Source of the DNA: an uncultured Collinsella sp.
Lineage (GTDB): Bacteria > Actinomycetota > Coriobacteriia > Coriobacteriales > Coriobacteriaceae
DNA length: 64,000 nucleotides
Reading direction: 5' to 3'
Assembly: GCA_900543505.1 (NCBI GenBank)
Contig: UQSB01000002.1
Coordinates: forward strand, 1 to 64,000
The notes beneath the pieces were generated by a model. The model saw only the letters and a program-made list of their open reading frames with translations. It searched no databases and had not been told where the DNA came from. Both the position numbers and the translations under genes were made by a program. Positions 16,664 through 25,177 of the stretch are shown piece by piece (the first letter of the stretch is position 1; every line of letters begins with the position of its first letter).

Positions 16664-17743
16664 ATGGTAGATTCCAAGCAGGCTCCACTCGACTCCGCGG
16701 CAGCCGCAAAAGCAGCGTTCGCTTCGGTCCAGGACAAGCCATTCCCCGATGATATCTTTACGGCTCCCGAGCTTCGTTGGGCTGTGATCGGGTGCGGCGT
16801 TATCGCCAACCAGATGGCCCAGTCTCTCGCTCTTGCCGGCCGCAAGCTTGCGGGCGTCGCCAACCGTACGCTGTCCAAGGCTCAGGCTTTTGCTGAGCAG
16901 TATGGCATCGAGAAGGTCTATGAATCGGTTGAGGACCTCTACGCCGATCCGGGCATCGACGCCGTCTATATCACCACGCCGCACAACACGCATATCACCT
17001 ATCTGCGTGACGCGCTGGCCGCCGGCAAGCACGTGCTCTGCGAGAAAGCCATTGCCCTCAATTCCGCTGAGCTCGACGAGGCGCGTGCCATCGCCGACGA
17101 GCACAACGTCGTCCTCATGGACGCCACCACGGTGCTTCATATGCCCTTGTATCAAGAGCTGCGCCGTCGCATGGATGCCGGCGAGTTTGGTCGCATGAAC
17201 CTCGCCCAGCTCAACTTTGGTAGCTACAAGGAGTACGGCGATCTGACCAATCGCTTCTACAACCGCAACCTTGCTGGCGGTGCCATGCTCGACATTGGCG
17301 TGTATGCCCTGTCCGTCATGCGTCTCTTTATGGCAAGCCAGCCCATTGAGGTCGTTTCGTTGGGCAACACCTGTGAGACCGGTGTTGACGTTGCGGGCGG
17401 CATCGTCTGCCGTAATGCCGAGCAGCAGCTGGGTGTTGTGAGCCTCACGCTCCACTCCAAGCAACCCAAGCGCTCGATTATTAGCTTCGATAAGTGCTAT
17501 ATCGAGGTCAACGAGTATCCGCGCGCCGATCACGCGACTATCGTGTGGACTGCGGACGGCCACCGCGAGGAGGTCCACGCCGGCACCGAGGCTTACGCCC
17601 TTTGCTATGAGATGGCCGATCTTGAGAAGGCCGTTGCCGGCGACGACTCTAAGCGTGAGCTTCTGGGCTATGCTTCTGATGTTATGGAGCTGATGACCAA
17701 GCTACGCGCCGACTGGGGAGTCGTGTACCCCGAGGAGGAGTAA
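16664..17743 (+). CDS. Gfo/Idh/MocA family oxidoreductase
   Basis: This 359-residue NAD(P)-dependent oxidoreductase has a Rossmann start at residues 38-50 (WAVIGCGVIANQMA), the cofactor segment HVLCEKAIALN (the usual EKP here reads EKA), and the C-terminal Gfo/Idh/MocA fold with GGAMLDIGVYAL. Members act on sugars, inositols or sugar derivatives; the substrate cannot be told. I chose the ATG at 16664 because a CAGGAGG site precedes it. About 35 residues precede the Rossmann fold, a little longer than usual. It is paired with the DeoR regulator, 3 nt apart. Confidence 0.9.
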   Translation: MVDSKQAPLDSAAAAKAAFASVQDKPFPDDIFTAPELRWAVIGCGVIANQMAQSLALAGRKLAGVANRTLSKAQAFAEQYGIEKVYESVEDLYADPGIDAVYITTPHNTHITYLRDALAAGKHVLCEKAIALNSAELDEARAIADEHNVVLMDATTVLHMPLYQELRRRMDAGEFGRMNLAQLNFGSYKEYGDLTNRFYNRNLAGGAMLDIGVYALSVMRLFMASQPIEVVSLGNTCETGVDVAGGIVCRNAEQQLGVVSLTLHSKQPKRSIISFDKCYIEVNEYPRADHATIVWTADGHREEVHAGTEAYALCYEMADLEKAVAGDDSKRELLGYASDVMELMTKLRADWGVVYPEEE

Positions 17744-17746
17744 GCG

Positions 17747-18493
17747 ATGCTAGCGGAAGATAGGCTCAACGCGATCGTGTCGATGGTTCAGCAGACCGGC
17801 TCGGTTACCGTGCCGGAGCTTGCCGAAGCCCTGGGCGTGACGGCGTCTACCATTCGGCGCGACCTGCAGACGCTCGACCGAGCACACCGTATCGCCAAGG
17901 TGCACGGAGGCGCGACAAGTCTGGAGCGCGCGCACGTGACGCGCGACCTAACGCTTAATGAGCGCAGCGACCTCCATAACGACGACAAGGAGCGTATCTG
18001 CGCCCGTGCGGCGGCACTTGTGGAGCCCGAGAGCTTTGTATACATCGACTCGGGTTCGACGACGCTCAGGCTCATCGAGCATCTTCCACACCTTGAAGAT
18101 GTCACCTATGTGACCGATTCCGTGCTCCATGCTCAACGCCTTGCTTTGCGTGGCATGCGTACCGTGGTGCTGGGTGGCGAGCTCAAACCCGAGACCGAGG
18201 CGCTCGTTGGCCCCGATGCCTTGGCAACCTTAGACCGCTACAACTTCAACTGTGGCTTTTGGGGCTCTAACGGCATTGCCGCCGAGCAGGGCTTCACGGC
18301 GCCCGATATCGAGGAGGCGCAAGTAAAGCGTATCTCGATGCGCCATACGGCCAAGCGCTTCGTAATCTCGGACGCCAGTAAATTTGGCATGGTGGCGCCC
18401 GTCAAGTTCGCGGACTTCCGTGACGCAACGATTATTACCGCAGGCGATGTCCCTGCCAAGTACCGGGCAATGGACAACGTCATCACGGTCTAA
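17747..18493 (+). CDS. DeoR family transcriptional regulator
   Basis: This 248-residue regulator has an N-terminal winged helix (VTVPELAEALGVTASTIRRD, residues 20-39), the linker RIAKVHGGA, and a C-terminal sugar-phosphate sensor domain with YIDSGSTTLRL. DeoR family members usually repress sugar catabolic genes until a phosphorylated sugar binds. It follows the oxidoreductase by 3 nt, so it probably controls this two-gene operon through the inverted repeat at 16580-16613. Confidence 0.93.
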   Translation: MLAEDRLNAIVSMVQQTGSVTVPELAEALGVTASTIRRDLQTLDRAHRIAKVHGGATSLERAHVTRDLTLNERSDLHNDDKERICARAAALVEPESFVYIDSGSTTLRLIEHLPHLEDVTYVTDSVLHAQRLALRGMRTVVLGGELKPETEALVGPDALATLDRYNFNCGFWGSNGIAAEQGFTAPDIEEAQVKRISMRHTAKRFVISDASKFGMVAPVKFADFRDATIITAGDVPAKYRAMDNVITV

Positions 18494-18515
18494 CAGCAAG
18501 GGACGGGCTAAGGCC

Positions 18516-18555
18516 AAAACCACCGCGAAGGGGCAGGAACCTTTGTGGTGGTTTT
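18516..18555 (+). terminator. Terminator after the DeoR gene
   Basis: AAAACCACCGCGAAGG pairs with CCTTTGTGGTGGTTTT, with a few wobble or mismatched positions, and ends in a T-run. Confidence 0.8.
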
Positions 18556-18570
18556 GACGTTTGTCCAGAT

Positions 18571-18611
18571 AAAACCTGCCAAAATAAACCTGTCCCTTTT
18601 TGGCAGGTTTT
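18571..18611. terminator. Bidirectional terminator overlapping the pseudouridine synthase stop
   Basis: AAAACCTGCCAAAA (18571-18584) and TTTTGGCAGGTTTT (18598-18611) are perfect inverted repeats. On the minus strand the stem overlaps the stop codon of the upstream gene (18610-18612). Confidence 0.8.
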
Positions 18612-19269
18612 AGGGCTCCCAGGGGCAGGGGGCTTCGATGTGGATGTGCTCGCCGGTTACGGGATGCGTAAAGGACACGCTGTGGGCATGGAGCATCAGG
18701 CCGTAGGGACGCGGCGTTCCGTACAGGTCATCGCCCACCAGGGGATGGCGCTCGCTGGCCAGATGTACGCGGATCTGGTGCTTGCGGCCGGTGAGCAACT
18801 CGACATCGATATACGAGCGCGTGGGCAGGCCACGACGGCTCTTAAGACGTTTGAGCACCTTCACGCGCGTTTGAGACGGCTTGCCGCTGGCGCCGACGCG
18901 CATCTTGCGGCTGTCGTGACGGTCGCGGGCGATGGGCTTGTCGATGAGCTTTTCGTTCCAGTCGATCTTGCCCTCGGCGAGCGCCAGGTAGTGCTTTTCG
19001 AACGCGTGGTCGATGATCATCTGGTCAAAGGCGGGCTGCGTCTGCTTGTCGAGTGAGAGCAGCACCACGCCGGTGGTGTCACGGTCCAGGCGATTGAGCG
19101 GCTGCATGTCGGTCGCGGCAAAGCCGTCGCCCATCGCCAGCAGCAGGTCGCTGGCGTAGTCGGTAAGTGTGCGCTCGCCGGTGCCGTCACCGTGGACGAT
19201 CATGCCGGCGGGCTTGTCGATGGCCATGAGCCAGGCGTCGCAGTAGAGGACTTGAGGTTCTTCGTTCAC
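18610..19269 (-). CDS. RluA family pseudouridine synthase
   Basis: This 219-residue enzyme has the RluA catalytic motif in PLNRLDRDTTGVVLL near residues 57-71, with the nucleophilic Asp in RLD, followed by KHYLALAEG and the family C-terminal RKHQIRVHLA. There is no S4 domain, so it resembles short RluA/TruC-like members. These enzymes convert uridine to pseudouridine in rRNA or tRNA; the target site cannot be predicted. It lies 15 nt behind the U32 family gene on the same strand, and both may act on RNA. Confidence 0.9.
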   Translation of the reverse strand: MNEEPQVLYCDAWLMAIDKPAGMIVHGDGTGERTLTDYASDLLLAMGDGFAATDMQPLNRLDRDTTGVVLLSLDKQTQPAFDQMIIDHAFEKHYLALAEGKIDWNEKLIDKPIARDRHDSRKMRVGASGKPSQTRVKVLKRLKSRRGLPTRSYIDVELLTGRKHQIRVHLASERHPLVGDDLYGTPRPYGLMLHAHSVSFTHPVTGEHIHIEAPCPWEP

Positions 19270-19284
19270 GTGTAAGCCTTTCGG

Positions 19285-21780
19285 TTAGCTAATTCCCACA
19301 AACATGCAGCCCGAGGTCGCCCCGCGTAGGCGGGCGGCGGGCTTGCGGCCGGCCTGCGCTGCTTCGACGGCGCGACGGACGCGGGCGACGGCACGGCCCA
19401 CCTCATCCGTCTCGAGCAGCGTTCCGTCCACCATGAGACGACGCACGCCGGCATCGAGCAGCTGAGGAACCTGCGGCGTGAGGTCGATGGGGTAGGCATC
19501 GTACAGGCGAGAGCGGCCGTGGATATTGGTGCGGACGGGCATGACCTTTCCGTCGATATTCTTGAGAGAGAGCTTGCGGGCACGCAGACGGCAGTTGGCA
19601 CAATCGTGGATGCAGCCGTTGGCAACCTGCAGAATGCAATGCTCGCTTGTCATGACGCGCGGGCGGCCAAAGACGGTGATGCCCAGAGCCGCGGGCGCGG
19701 CGGCGCCGAGCGAGACAATCTCGTCGAGCGTGATCTCGGGCGAGAGCCAAAACGCGCCGGCTCCGCGTTCGGCGAGTGCCTCCATGCAGGGCGTGTTGTG
19801 CACCGGCAGGCAAGAGCGAATCTCGGCCGTGGCGCCAACCTGGGCGGCCAGGGCAAGCTCAGAGATGTTGCCAATAGCGACCGTGGCGCCAGCAACAACC
19901 CATGGGTCAACGCGGACGTGGTCAACGGCGCGGCAGACCTCATCGAGCACGGGTACGATGCCCTGCTCAAACGTATCGGCGGGGGAGAGCTTGGCCGCAT
20001 CGAGCGCGTCGGTGGTCATGTAGATGCGCGTTGCACCCTCCGCGCGAGCGGCCTCGGCGGCCTCGAGCGAGGTGACGGTAGCGCAGATCTGCGGCTCATC
20101 GCGGTAGTGCTCGGGCGCGGGGCGGGAATCATTGGTGACAGTCGCCGGTAGCTCGAGCGTGCGGGCGCGCTCCGCGTACGGCGCCAGAATGGCCTCTTCC
20201 AGCGCCTTGCAAGCGGCGGCGCGCACCTTATGTACGGCGGAGAAACCCATGCCACAGCCCTCATCGAGCGCCACCTCAAAGCTCGCAGCCTCAAAGGGAG
20301 AGGAACCCATGCGGCCGACGTGCTCAACCAGATCGGACGCCTCGACCGCACGGGTCTTGGCGGCTTCGACGGTAAAGCCCGTGGCCGTGGCCGTAAGCGA
20401 AGGGTCGTCGCAGCAGGTGAGCGTAACGGTAAACGGCTCGCCCAGACGCGCCACGACGGACACATCAACAGCTCGGCGGCGCAGCACATCGCGCTTGAGC
20501 GCGGCGCCGGCGGCGTCGATGGCACGCTGACTGCGAATCACGCGGACGCGGCAGCCCTCGGGCATGCTGCGGGGTACGCGACATTCGATGACTTCACCGG
20601 CTGCGGCATCATCGGCGGCAATGGTGGTCAGGAACTGGTCAAACTCGTTATCGTGGCGAAGCTCCAGCAGGTCGCCCTTGCCCACGGGCTCAAACAGCTC
20701 AATACGGGCGATGGCGGCGCGGCGACGGCGGTCGTCGGGCTTGAGGCCGCGCACATCGCGGTTGGCCGGGCGGCTGCCCAGCACCGTGCCCACGATCTGG
20801 CCGCGGTTGTTGGAACGCTCATAGCTCATCATCTCGTCGCCCGAGGTGCCGTCCTGATAGGCGTGCGTAAAGTCGCGGTTAAAGCAGCGCTTGAGCTGGC
20901 GCTGGCGGGCGTCTTTCTCGTCCTTGGCAACGGTGGTTCCGGCCAGCATGTCATCAATCTGATGACGATACACGTCGACGATGGAATACACGTAATCGGG
21001 CGCCTTCATGCGGCCCTCGAGCTTGAGCGACGCGGCGCCGGCGTCATACAGGCGGCGAACAAGTTGTGAAGTGTTGGTGTCACGCGGGCACAGCGCGCGC
21101 TCGCGACCGGCAGGGGAGAGCGAGCGACCGTTCTCGTCGATCAGCTCGTAGGGCAAGCGGCAGGGCTGGGCGCACATGCCACGGTTGGCCGATCGTCCCG
21201 CCATGGCAAAGCTCGAAAGCAGACACAGGCCAGAGTAGCAAAAGCAGATGGCGCCATGGCTAAAGACCTCAAGGTCCACATCGGGCGCGGCATCGTGAAT
21301 GGCGGCAATCTCGTCGATGGAAAGCTCGCGCGAGAGGGTCACGCGGTCGGCGCCCTGCTCGCGGCACCAAAGGGTTCCGCGGTCGTCGTGGATGTTCGCC
21401 TGGGTCGAGATATGCGTCTCGATGCCGGGCATCGTGCGCTTGACCTCAAAGAACAGGCCCCAGTCCTGGATGATGAAGGCGTCGGCGCCCAGCGTGGAGC
21501 AGCGATGGATGAGCTGCAGCGCATCGCTCATCTCGGATTCCTTGATGACGATGTTGACCGTGACGTAGACGCGCGAGCCGGCCAGATGCGCGGCGCGGCA
21601 GGCCTGCTCAAAGGCCTCGTCGGTAAAGTTGGTGGCCTTGCGGCGTGCGTTGAAGCTGCCCATGCCGCAGTAGATGGCGTCTGCCCCGGCGGCGAGCGCG
21701 GCGGCAAAGGGCTCCGGGCCTCCGGCGGGGGCCAAGAGTTCGGGTCTGCGGTTGGTGGTTCGACTGGCGGTTGCGGTCAT
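19285..21780 (-). CDS. Peptidase U32 family protein, RlhA-like
   Basis: This 831-residue protein starts with the U32 fold (ELLAPAGGPEPFAAALAAGA, residues 14-33). It contains the U32 signature region with EVFSHGAICFCYSGLCLLSS and the cysteines of GMCAQPCRLPY, which probably hold a cluster. A central DUF3656-type region and a second U32-like C-terminal half (with ANGCIHDCANCRLR) follow. That layout is that of RlhA, the E. coli protein hydroxylating 23S rRNA C2501, rather than a collagenase. The adjacent pseudouridine synthase supports an RNA-modification role. A second U32 gene, shorter as far as visible, begins at 62108. Confidence 0.85.
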   Translation of the reverse strand: MTATASRTTNRRPELLAPAGGPEPFAAALAAGADAIYCGMGSFNARRKATNFTDEAFEQACRAAHLAGSRVYVTVNIVIKESEMSDALQLIHRCSTLGADAFIIQDWGLFFEVKRTMPGIETHISTQANIHDDRGTLWCREQGADRVTLSRELSIDEIAAIHDAAPDVDLEVFSHGAICFCYSGLCLLSSFAMAGRSANRGMCAQPCRLPYELIDENGRSLSPAGRERALCPRDTNTSQLVRRLYDAGAASLKLEGRMKAPDYVYSIVDVYRHQIDDMLAGTTVAKDEKDARQRQLKRCFNRDFTHAYQDGTSGDEMMSYERSNNRGQIVGTVLGSRPANRDVRGLKPDDRRRRAAIARIELFEPVGKGDLLELRHDNEFDQFLTTIAADDAAAGEVIECRVPRSMPEGCRVRVIRSQRAIDAAGAALKRDVLRRRAVDVSVVARLGEPFTVTLTCCDDPSLTATATGFTVEAAKTRAVEASDLVEHVGRMGSSPFEAASFEVALDEGCGMGFSAVHKVRAAACKALEEAILAPYAERARTLELPATVTNDSRPAPEHYRDEPQICATVTSLEAAEAARAEGATRIYMTTDALDAAKLSPADTFEQGIVPVLDEVCRAVDHVRVDPWVVAGATVAIGNISELALAAQVGATAEIRSCLPVHNTPCMEALAERGAGAFWLSPEITLDEIVSLGAAAPAALGITVFGRPRVMTSEHCILQVANGCIHDCANCRLRARKLSLKNIDGKVMPVRTNIHGRSRLYDAYPIDLTPQVPQLLDAGVRRLMVDGTLLETDEVGRAVARVRRAVEAAQAGRKPAARLRGATSGCMFVGIS

Positions 21781-21962
21781 ATCCTGCCTTTCAAAATGCT
21801 CAGATACTCAAAAGTATAGTGGTGCCGTCGCGGCAGGCGATGCCCGTGCTCTAAGCGGGATAAAGTCTTCAGCAGCTTGGACTGGCTGCTTCACATGAGA
21901 ACCGTTCAGCGGTCCGGGGAAACCGTTGGGCGATAAAATATTCTCGCAACGTGATAATAATC

Positions 21963-21991
21963 TTGCATCGCGCGGAAACCTTGAGTACTAT
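21963..21991 (+). promoter_or_regulatory. Sigma-70-type promoter for ridA
   Basis: TTGCAT (21963-21968) and TACTAT (21986-21991) are separated by 17 bp, about 90 nt before the ridA start. Confidence 0.65.
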
Positions 21992-22078
21992 CCCAATCAA
22001 GCGCGGTGTTCAGACCGAACTGTGCCTCCCGGTGTGAACGCCGCGCTCCCGTTCCCTTTTACTTGTAAGGAGAAAAAC

Positions 22079-22456
22079 ATGAGCAAGACCGTCGTGTCTT
22101 CCGATAACGCACCCGCAGCCATCGGCCCGTATTCCCCCGGTATCCAGACTGGCAACATGGTGTTTCTGTCCGGCCAGCTGGGCATCGATCCCGCGACCGG
22201 CAAGCTGCCCGAGGGTGTCGAGGCCCAGGCTAAGCAGTCCCTTGCTAATGTCGAGGCCCTGCTGACCGCTGCCGGCGCCACCTTTGCCGATGTCGTCAAG
22301 ACCACAGTCTACCTGGCTGACATTGCCGACTTCGCTGCCGTAAACGAGATCTACGCCTCCAAGTTCGAGGCCCCGTTCCCCGCGCGCAGCGCTTTCCAGG
22401 TTGCCGCTCTTCCGGCTGGCGGTCTGGTCGAGATCGAGGTTGTCGCCGCTCTCTAA
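22079..22456 (+). CDS. ridA: RidA family enamine/imine deaminase
   Basis: RidA (125 residues) hydrolyses reactive enamine and imine intermediates made by PLP enzymes. The start with IGPYSPG and VFLSGQLGIDP, and the C-terminal ARSAFQVAALPAGGLVEIE with the conserved Arg, are diagnostic. The ATG at 22079 has a TAAGGAGA site. It has its own promoter and terminator. YgeX, a PLP ammonia-lyase that releases an enamine product, is encoded in the purine cluster downstream; a link is plausible but not needed. Confidence 0.94.
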   Translation: MSKTVVSSDNAPAAIGPYSPGIQTGNMVFLSGQLGIDPATGKLPEGVEAQAKQSLANVEALLTAAGATFADVVKTTVYLADIADFAAVNEIYASKFEAPFPARSAFQVAALPAGGLVEIEVVAAL

Positions 22457-22486
22457 GGTGTTGGTAACAACTAAACATGACATGCA

Positions 22487-22524
22487 AAAAGACCCTGCAG
22501 CGCGTGCGAGCTGCAGGGTCTTTT
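22487..22524. terminator. Bidirectional terminator between ridA and the YheO-type regulator
   Basis: AAAAGACCCTGCAG pairs perfectly with CTGCAGGGTCTTTT around a 10-nt loop; it serves both converging genes. Confidence 0.9.
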
Positions 22525-22578
22525 GTCAAGCGATGCGACAAAAATGATCCGTTTCCCTTCGTCCCCAAGGGATCACGT

Positions 22579-23235
22579 TTAGCCCTCCTTGCGAACTTTT
22601 TGCAGGTAGCGGTAGACGCTGGGCTCCGAGATGCCCAGCGCGGTGGCGGCGCAGGCCACGGCGCCCTTGAGCATAAACACGCCGTTGCCGTTGAGGTGGC
22701 GAATGACGTCCACGCGGTCGCTCTGGCCAAGCGACGCTACATCCAGCCCGCGCGCGCTCAGCAACTCGGCAATGCTGCGGTCGATGAGCTCCTGTGTGGA
22801 CTCCGAAAGGCTTTCGACCTCGATAGGGGCGGGCTCCGTGCGCGTCGGCGCCGCGTCGAAGCAGGCCATGAGCTGCTGTGCCATGGCGTTGATGGAGCGC
22901 ACGGTCGAGAGATCGGTGTTGACGCAGAGCATGCCGACGATCTCTTTATCCTCGCGGATAAAGAACGTCGCGGACTCCAACGTCTTGCCGCCGGCACCGC
23001 GCCCCTCATAGCCCGTAATAAACGGCAGGTCGCGATACTTTGGGTCGTGCATGATCTTGAGCGCCAGATCGGTGGCGGGACCGCCGACTTTACGGCCGCT
23101 CACGATGCCGTTGCGAATATCGACGATGGCGTGGTCGGGATCCGAGAAATCGTGCAGGACGATCTCGCTGTTCTTACCGAGTATCTGCTCCAGGAAATCG
23201 ACCATCGGCAAAAAGCGACGTACGGTCTCGTTCAC
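22579..23235 (-). CDS. YheO-type PAS/HTH transcriptional regulator, first copy
   Basis: This 218-residue protein has an N-terminal YheO-like PAS domain (LGKNSEIVLHDFSDPDHAIV, then NGIVSGRKVGGPATD) and a C-terminal helix-turn-helix (ALGISEPSVYRYLQKVR). I chose the GTG at 23235 because AAGGAG lies 6 nt before it and the protein then starts at the family position. It is divergent from the NCS2 permease gene across a 352-nt AT-rich region, so it probably controls the permease-ssnA-ygfK-xdhD genes. A similar regulator sits before ygeX. The PAS ligand is unknown; a purine would be a reasonable guess. Confidence 0.85.
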   Translation of the reverse strand: MNETVRRFLPMVDFLEQILGKNSEIVLHDFSDPDHAIVDIRNGIVSGRKVGGPATDLALKIMHDPKYRDLPFITGYEGRGAGGKTLESATFFIREDKEIVGMLCVNTDLSTVRSINAMAQQLMACFDAAPTRTEPAPIEVESLSESTQELIDRSIAELLSARGLDVASLGQSDRVDVIRHLNGNGVFMLKGAVACAATALGISEPSVYRYLQKVRKEG

Positions 23236-23587
23236 GGGCAACTCCTTGGGATGAAATCGGAAATGTTCATAACAATTTTTTCTCATGGTAACACGGTGTC
23301 TATTGACTCGCATATTCGCAGGTACATTGCGTAATACGGACGAGCGGTAGGAATTTGGCGGTAAACGGTCGACCAAAAGAAAAGTTAGATGTTATTTTGA
23401 CAAGACACTTTCCTGACCTGCGGAAATGCATAATCCCAGCTCAAGAACAGTCTGATAACAAAAAATTATTATTGAGAATGAGAAAAATCTTTAATACGAT
23501 ATGCAACGAAGGCACAACCTCACCCCCGCACTGCGTCACAATAGAGCGTTAGATGCGAAAACAACTACTTCGAGGATTGGTGGTCAA
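23236..23587. promoter_or_regulatory. Divergent AT-rich control region between regulator and permease
   Basis: The 352-nt region is clearly more AT-rich than its surroundings and has no gene. A well-formed promoter lies at 23472-23500. Another TTGACT lies near 23310 without a clear -10. No purine riboswitch core could be recognised. Confidence 0.6.
23472..23500 (+). promoter_or_regulatory. Promoter of the NCS2 permease gene
   Basis: TTGAGA (23472-23477) and TACGAT (23495-23500) are separated by exactly 17 bp, about 80 nt before the permease ATG. Confidence 0.7.
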
Positions 23588-24982
23588 ATGGCCCAGGAGA
23601 CGGTTACGAACGGCACTGAAGCCCTGTTCACTCGCGAAGGCATGCCGCCCGTTAAGGAAATGATCCCGTGTGCCCTTCAGCACGTACTGGCATCGTTTGC
23701 CGGTATCATCACCCCGGCTGTCATCATGGCCGGCGTCTACGGCTTTAATAGCCAGCAGAGCACCGACATCATTCAGGTTGCGCTCATTCTTTCGGCGATC
23801 GACACGGCCCTTCAGGCCTTCGCTCCCTTCCGCCGCATCGGCGGCGGCCTGCCCATCGTCATGGGCGTCTCGTTCGCGTTCCTGCCGGCCCTGCAGGCCA
23901 TGGGTGCCTCGGGCTTTAGCTTTGGTGCGCTGCTGGGCGGCGAGATTGTCGGCGGTGCCGTCGCGGTCCTCTTTGGTCTGGCCTACAGCAAGATTAAGTG
24001 GCTGTTCCCGCCCGTCGTGACCGGTACGGTCATCTTCTCCATTGGCGTCTCTCTCTATCCCACGGCCGTCAAGTACATGGCCGGCGGTATGGGTACGCCG
24101 CTGTGGGGCACTCCGCAGGCCTGGTGCGTCGCTCTTATCACCTTCGCCGTGGTCTTTGCGCTCGCCAACTTTGGCAAGGGCACGCTCAAGCTGGGATCCG
24201 TGTTCTTTGGCATGATCGTTGGCATGATCGTTTCGATCCCCTTTGGCATGATCGACTTCTCCAGCGTCGCCACCGCTCAGGTCTTCGCCCTTCCCAAGCT
24301 CATGCCCTACGCGCTCGAGTTTGACCCCGAGGTCTGCATCACCCTCGCCGTCGTGTTCCCCATGGTTGCCATCCAGGTTATCGGCGACGTCTCCGCCGCC
24401 TGCCTGGGCTCCATCGACCGTATGCCCACCGAGCGCGAGCTCTCCGGCGCTATCGTGTCCCAGGGCCTCACCTCTATGGTCGGCGGCCTGCTGGGCGGTC
24501 TTCCCACCAGCGCCCTTGGCCAGAACGTGGGCATCATCTGCTCCAACAAGGTCGTCAACAAGTGGGTCTTTGTGATCATTGCGGCCGTCTTTGCCATCGC
24601 CGGTCTGTTCCCGCAGCTCTCTGCCGTCCTTTCCGCTATCCCGCAGCCCGTCATCGGCGGTGCTACCGTGGGCGTGTTTGGCACCATCACCATGAACGGC
24701 GTGCGCATGTTCACCCGCGAGGGCCTCACGCAGCGCACTACCACCATCGTCGGTACCTCCGTCGTCTTTGGCCTGGGTATCTGGATGGCCAGCGGTTGCC
24801 TTGCCGGCGAGGGTATGCCCGCCTGGGTGTCCACCGTCATCGGCTCCAATGCCGTAACCCCCACCGCCATCATGGCCATCGTCCTTAACCTGATTCTTCC
24901 GCAGACGCCGGTCGTGGCTCAGCACATCGATGCTGCCAAGGACGCTGCCGTGGATCTGGTCTTGCCCGAGAGCAAGAAGTAG
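23588..24982 (+). CDS. NCS2 family purine permease (xanthine/urate type)
   Basis: This 464-residue membrane transporter has the NCS2 layout of about 12-14 hydrophobic segments. Near the start CALQHVLASFAGIITPAV contains the family QH motif; later QVIGDVSAACLGSIDR and LPTSALGQNVGIICSN correspond to the substrate-binding helices 8 and 10. NCS2 proteins use a proton or sodium gradient to import uracil, xanthine or urate. The downstream ssnA, ygfK and xdhD genes favour xanthine or urate. I used the ATG at 23588 (MAQETVTNG), since it begins the conserved chain; the ribosome site is weak. Confidence 0.9.
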   Translation: MAQETVTNGTEALFTREGMPPVKEMIPCALQHVLASFAGIITPAVIMAGVYGFNSQQSTDIIQVALILSAIDTALQAFAPFRRIGGGLPIVMGVSFAFLPALQAMGASGFSFGALLGGEIVGGAVAVLFGLAYSKIKWLFPPVVTGTVIFSIGVSLYPTAVKYMAGGMGTPLWGTPQAWCVALITFAVVFALANFGKGTLKLGSVFFGMIVGMIVSIPFGMIDFSSVATAQVFALPKLMPYALEFDPEVCITLAVVFPMVAIQVIGDVSAACLGSIDRMPTERELSGAIVSQGLTSMVGGLLGGLPTSALGQNVGIICSNKVVNKWVFVIIAAVFAIAGLFPQLSAVLSAIPQPVIGGATVGVFGTITMNGVRMFTREGLTQRTTTIVGTSVVFGLGIWMASGCLAGEGMPAWVSTVIGSNAVTPTAIMAIVLNLILPQTPVVAQHIDAAKDAAVDLVLPESKK

Positions 24983-24999
24983 CCAATTCGGTGCTATTC

Positions 25000-25130
25000 G
25001 TCGGCGGGCGCATCGCCTCGTCCGCCGACGTCATGCGGCGCCAAGCCGCACTTCAAAGGGTTTGTCCCTTTGGTGAAGCGTTGACGGGAGAGGGCCCGTT
25101 TCCGGTGTAGGCCGGCGCTTCGCACTCCGC
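25000..25130 (+). promoter_or_regulatory. Row of hairpins between permease and ssnA
   Basis: Several consecutive stems can be drawn: 25000-25008/25021-25029, 25034-25039/25045-25050, 25051-25060/25066-25078 (two-part stem with a bulge), 25084-25088/25095-25099, and 25102-25105/25112-25115. None has a T-run. This may be a structured leader or processing region for ssnA; it resembles no riboswitch that I can name. Confidence 0.4.
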
Positions 25131-25177
25131 CATGTCAGAGGTGTCAAACCCCGCCCCTGATGTTGAAGGGAGCATCC

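Noticed and set aside
23236..23587. Purine riboswitch before the permease
   Set aside because: No three-way junction with the conserved loop words could be recognised; only a standard promoter is supported.
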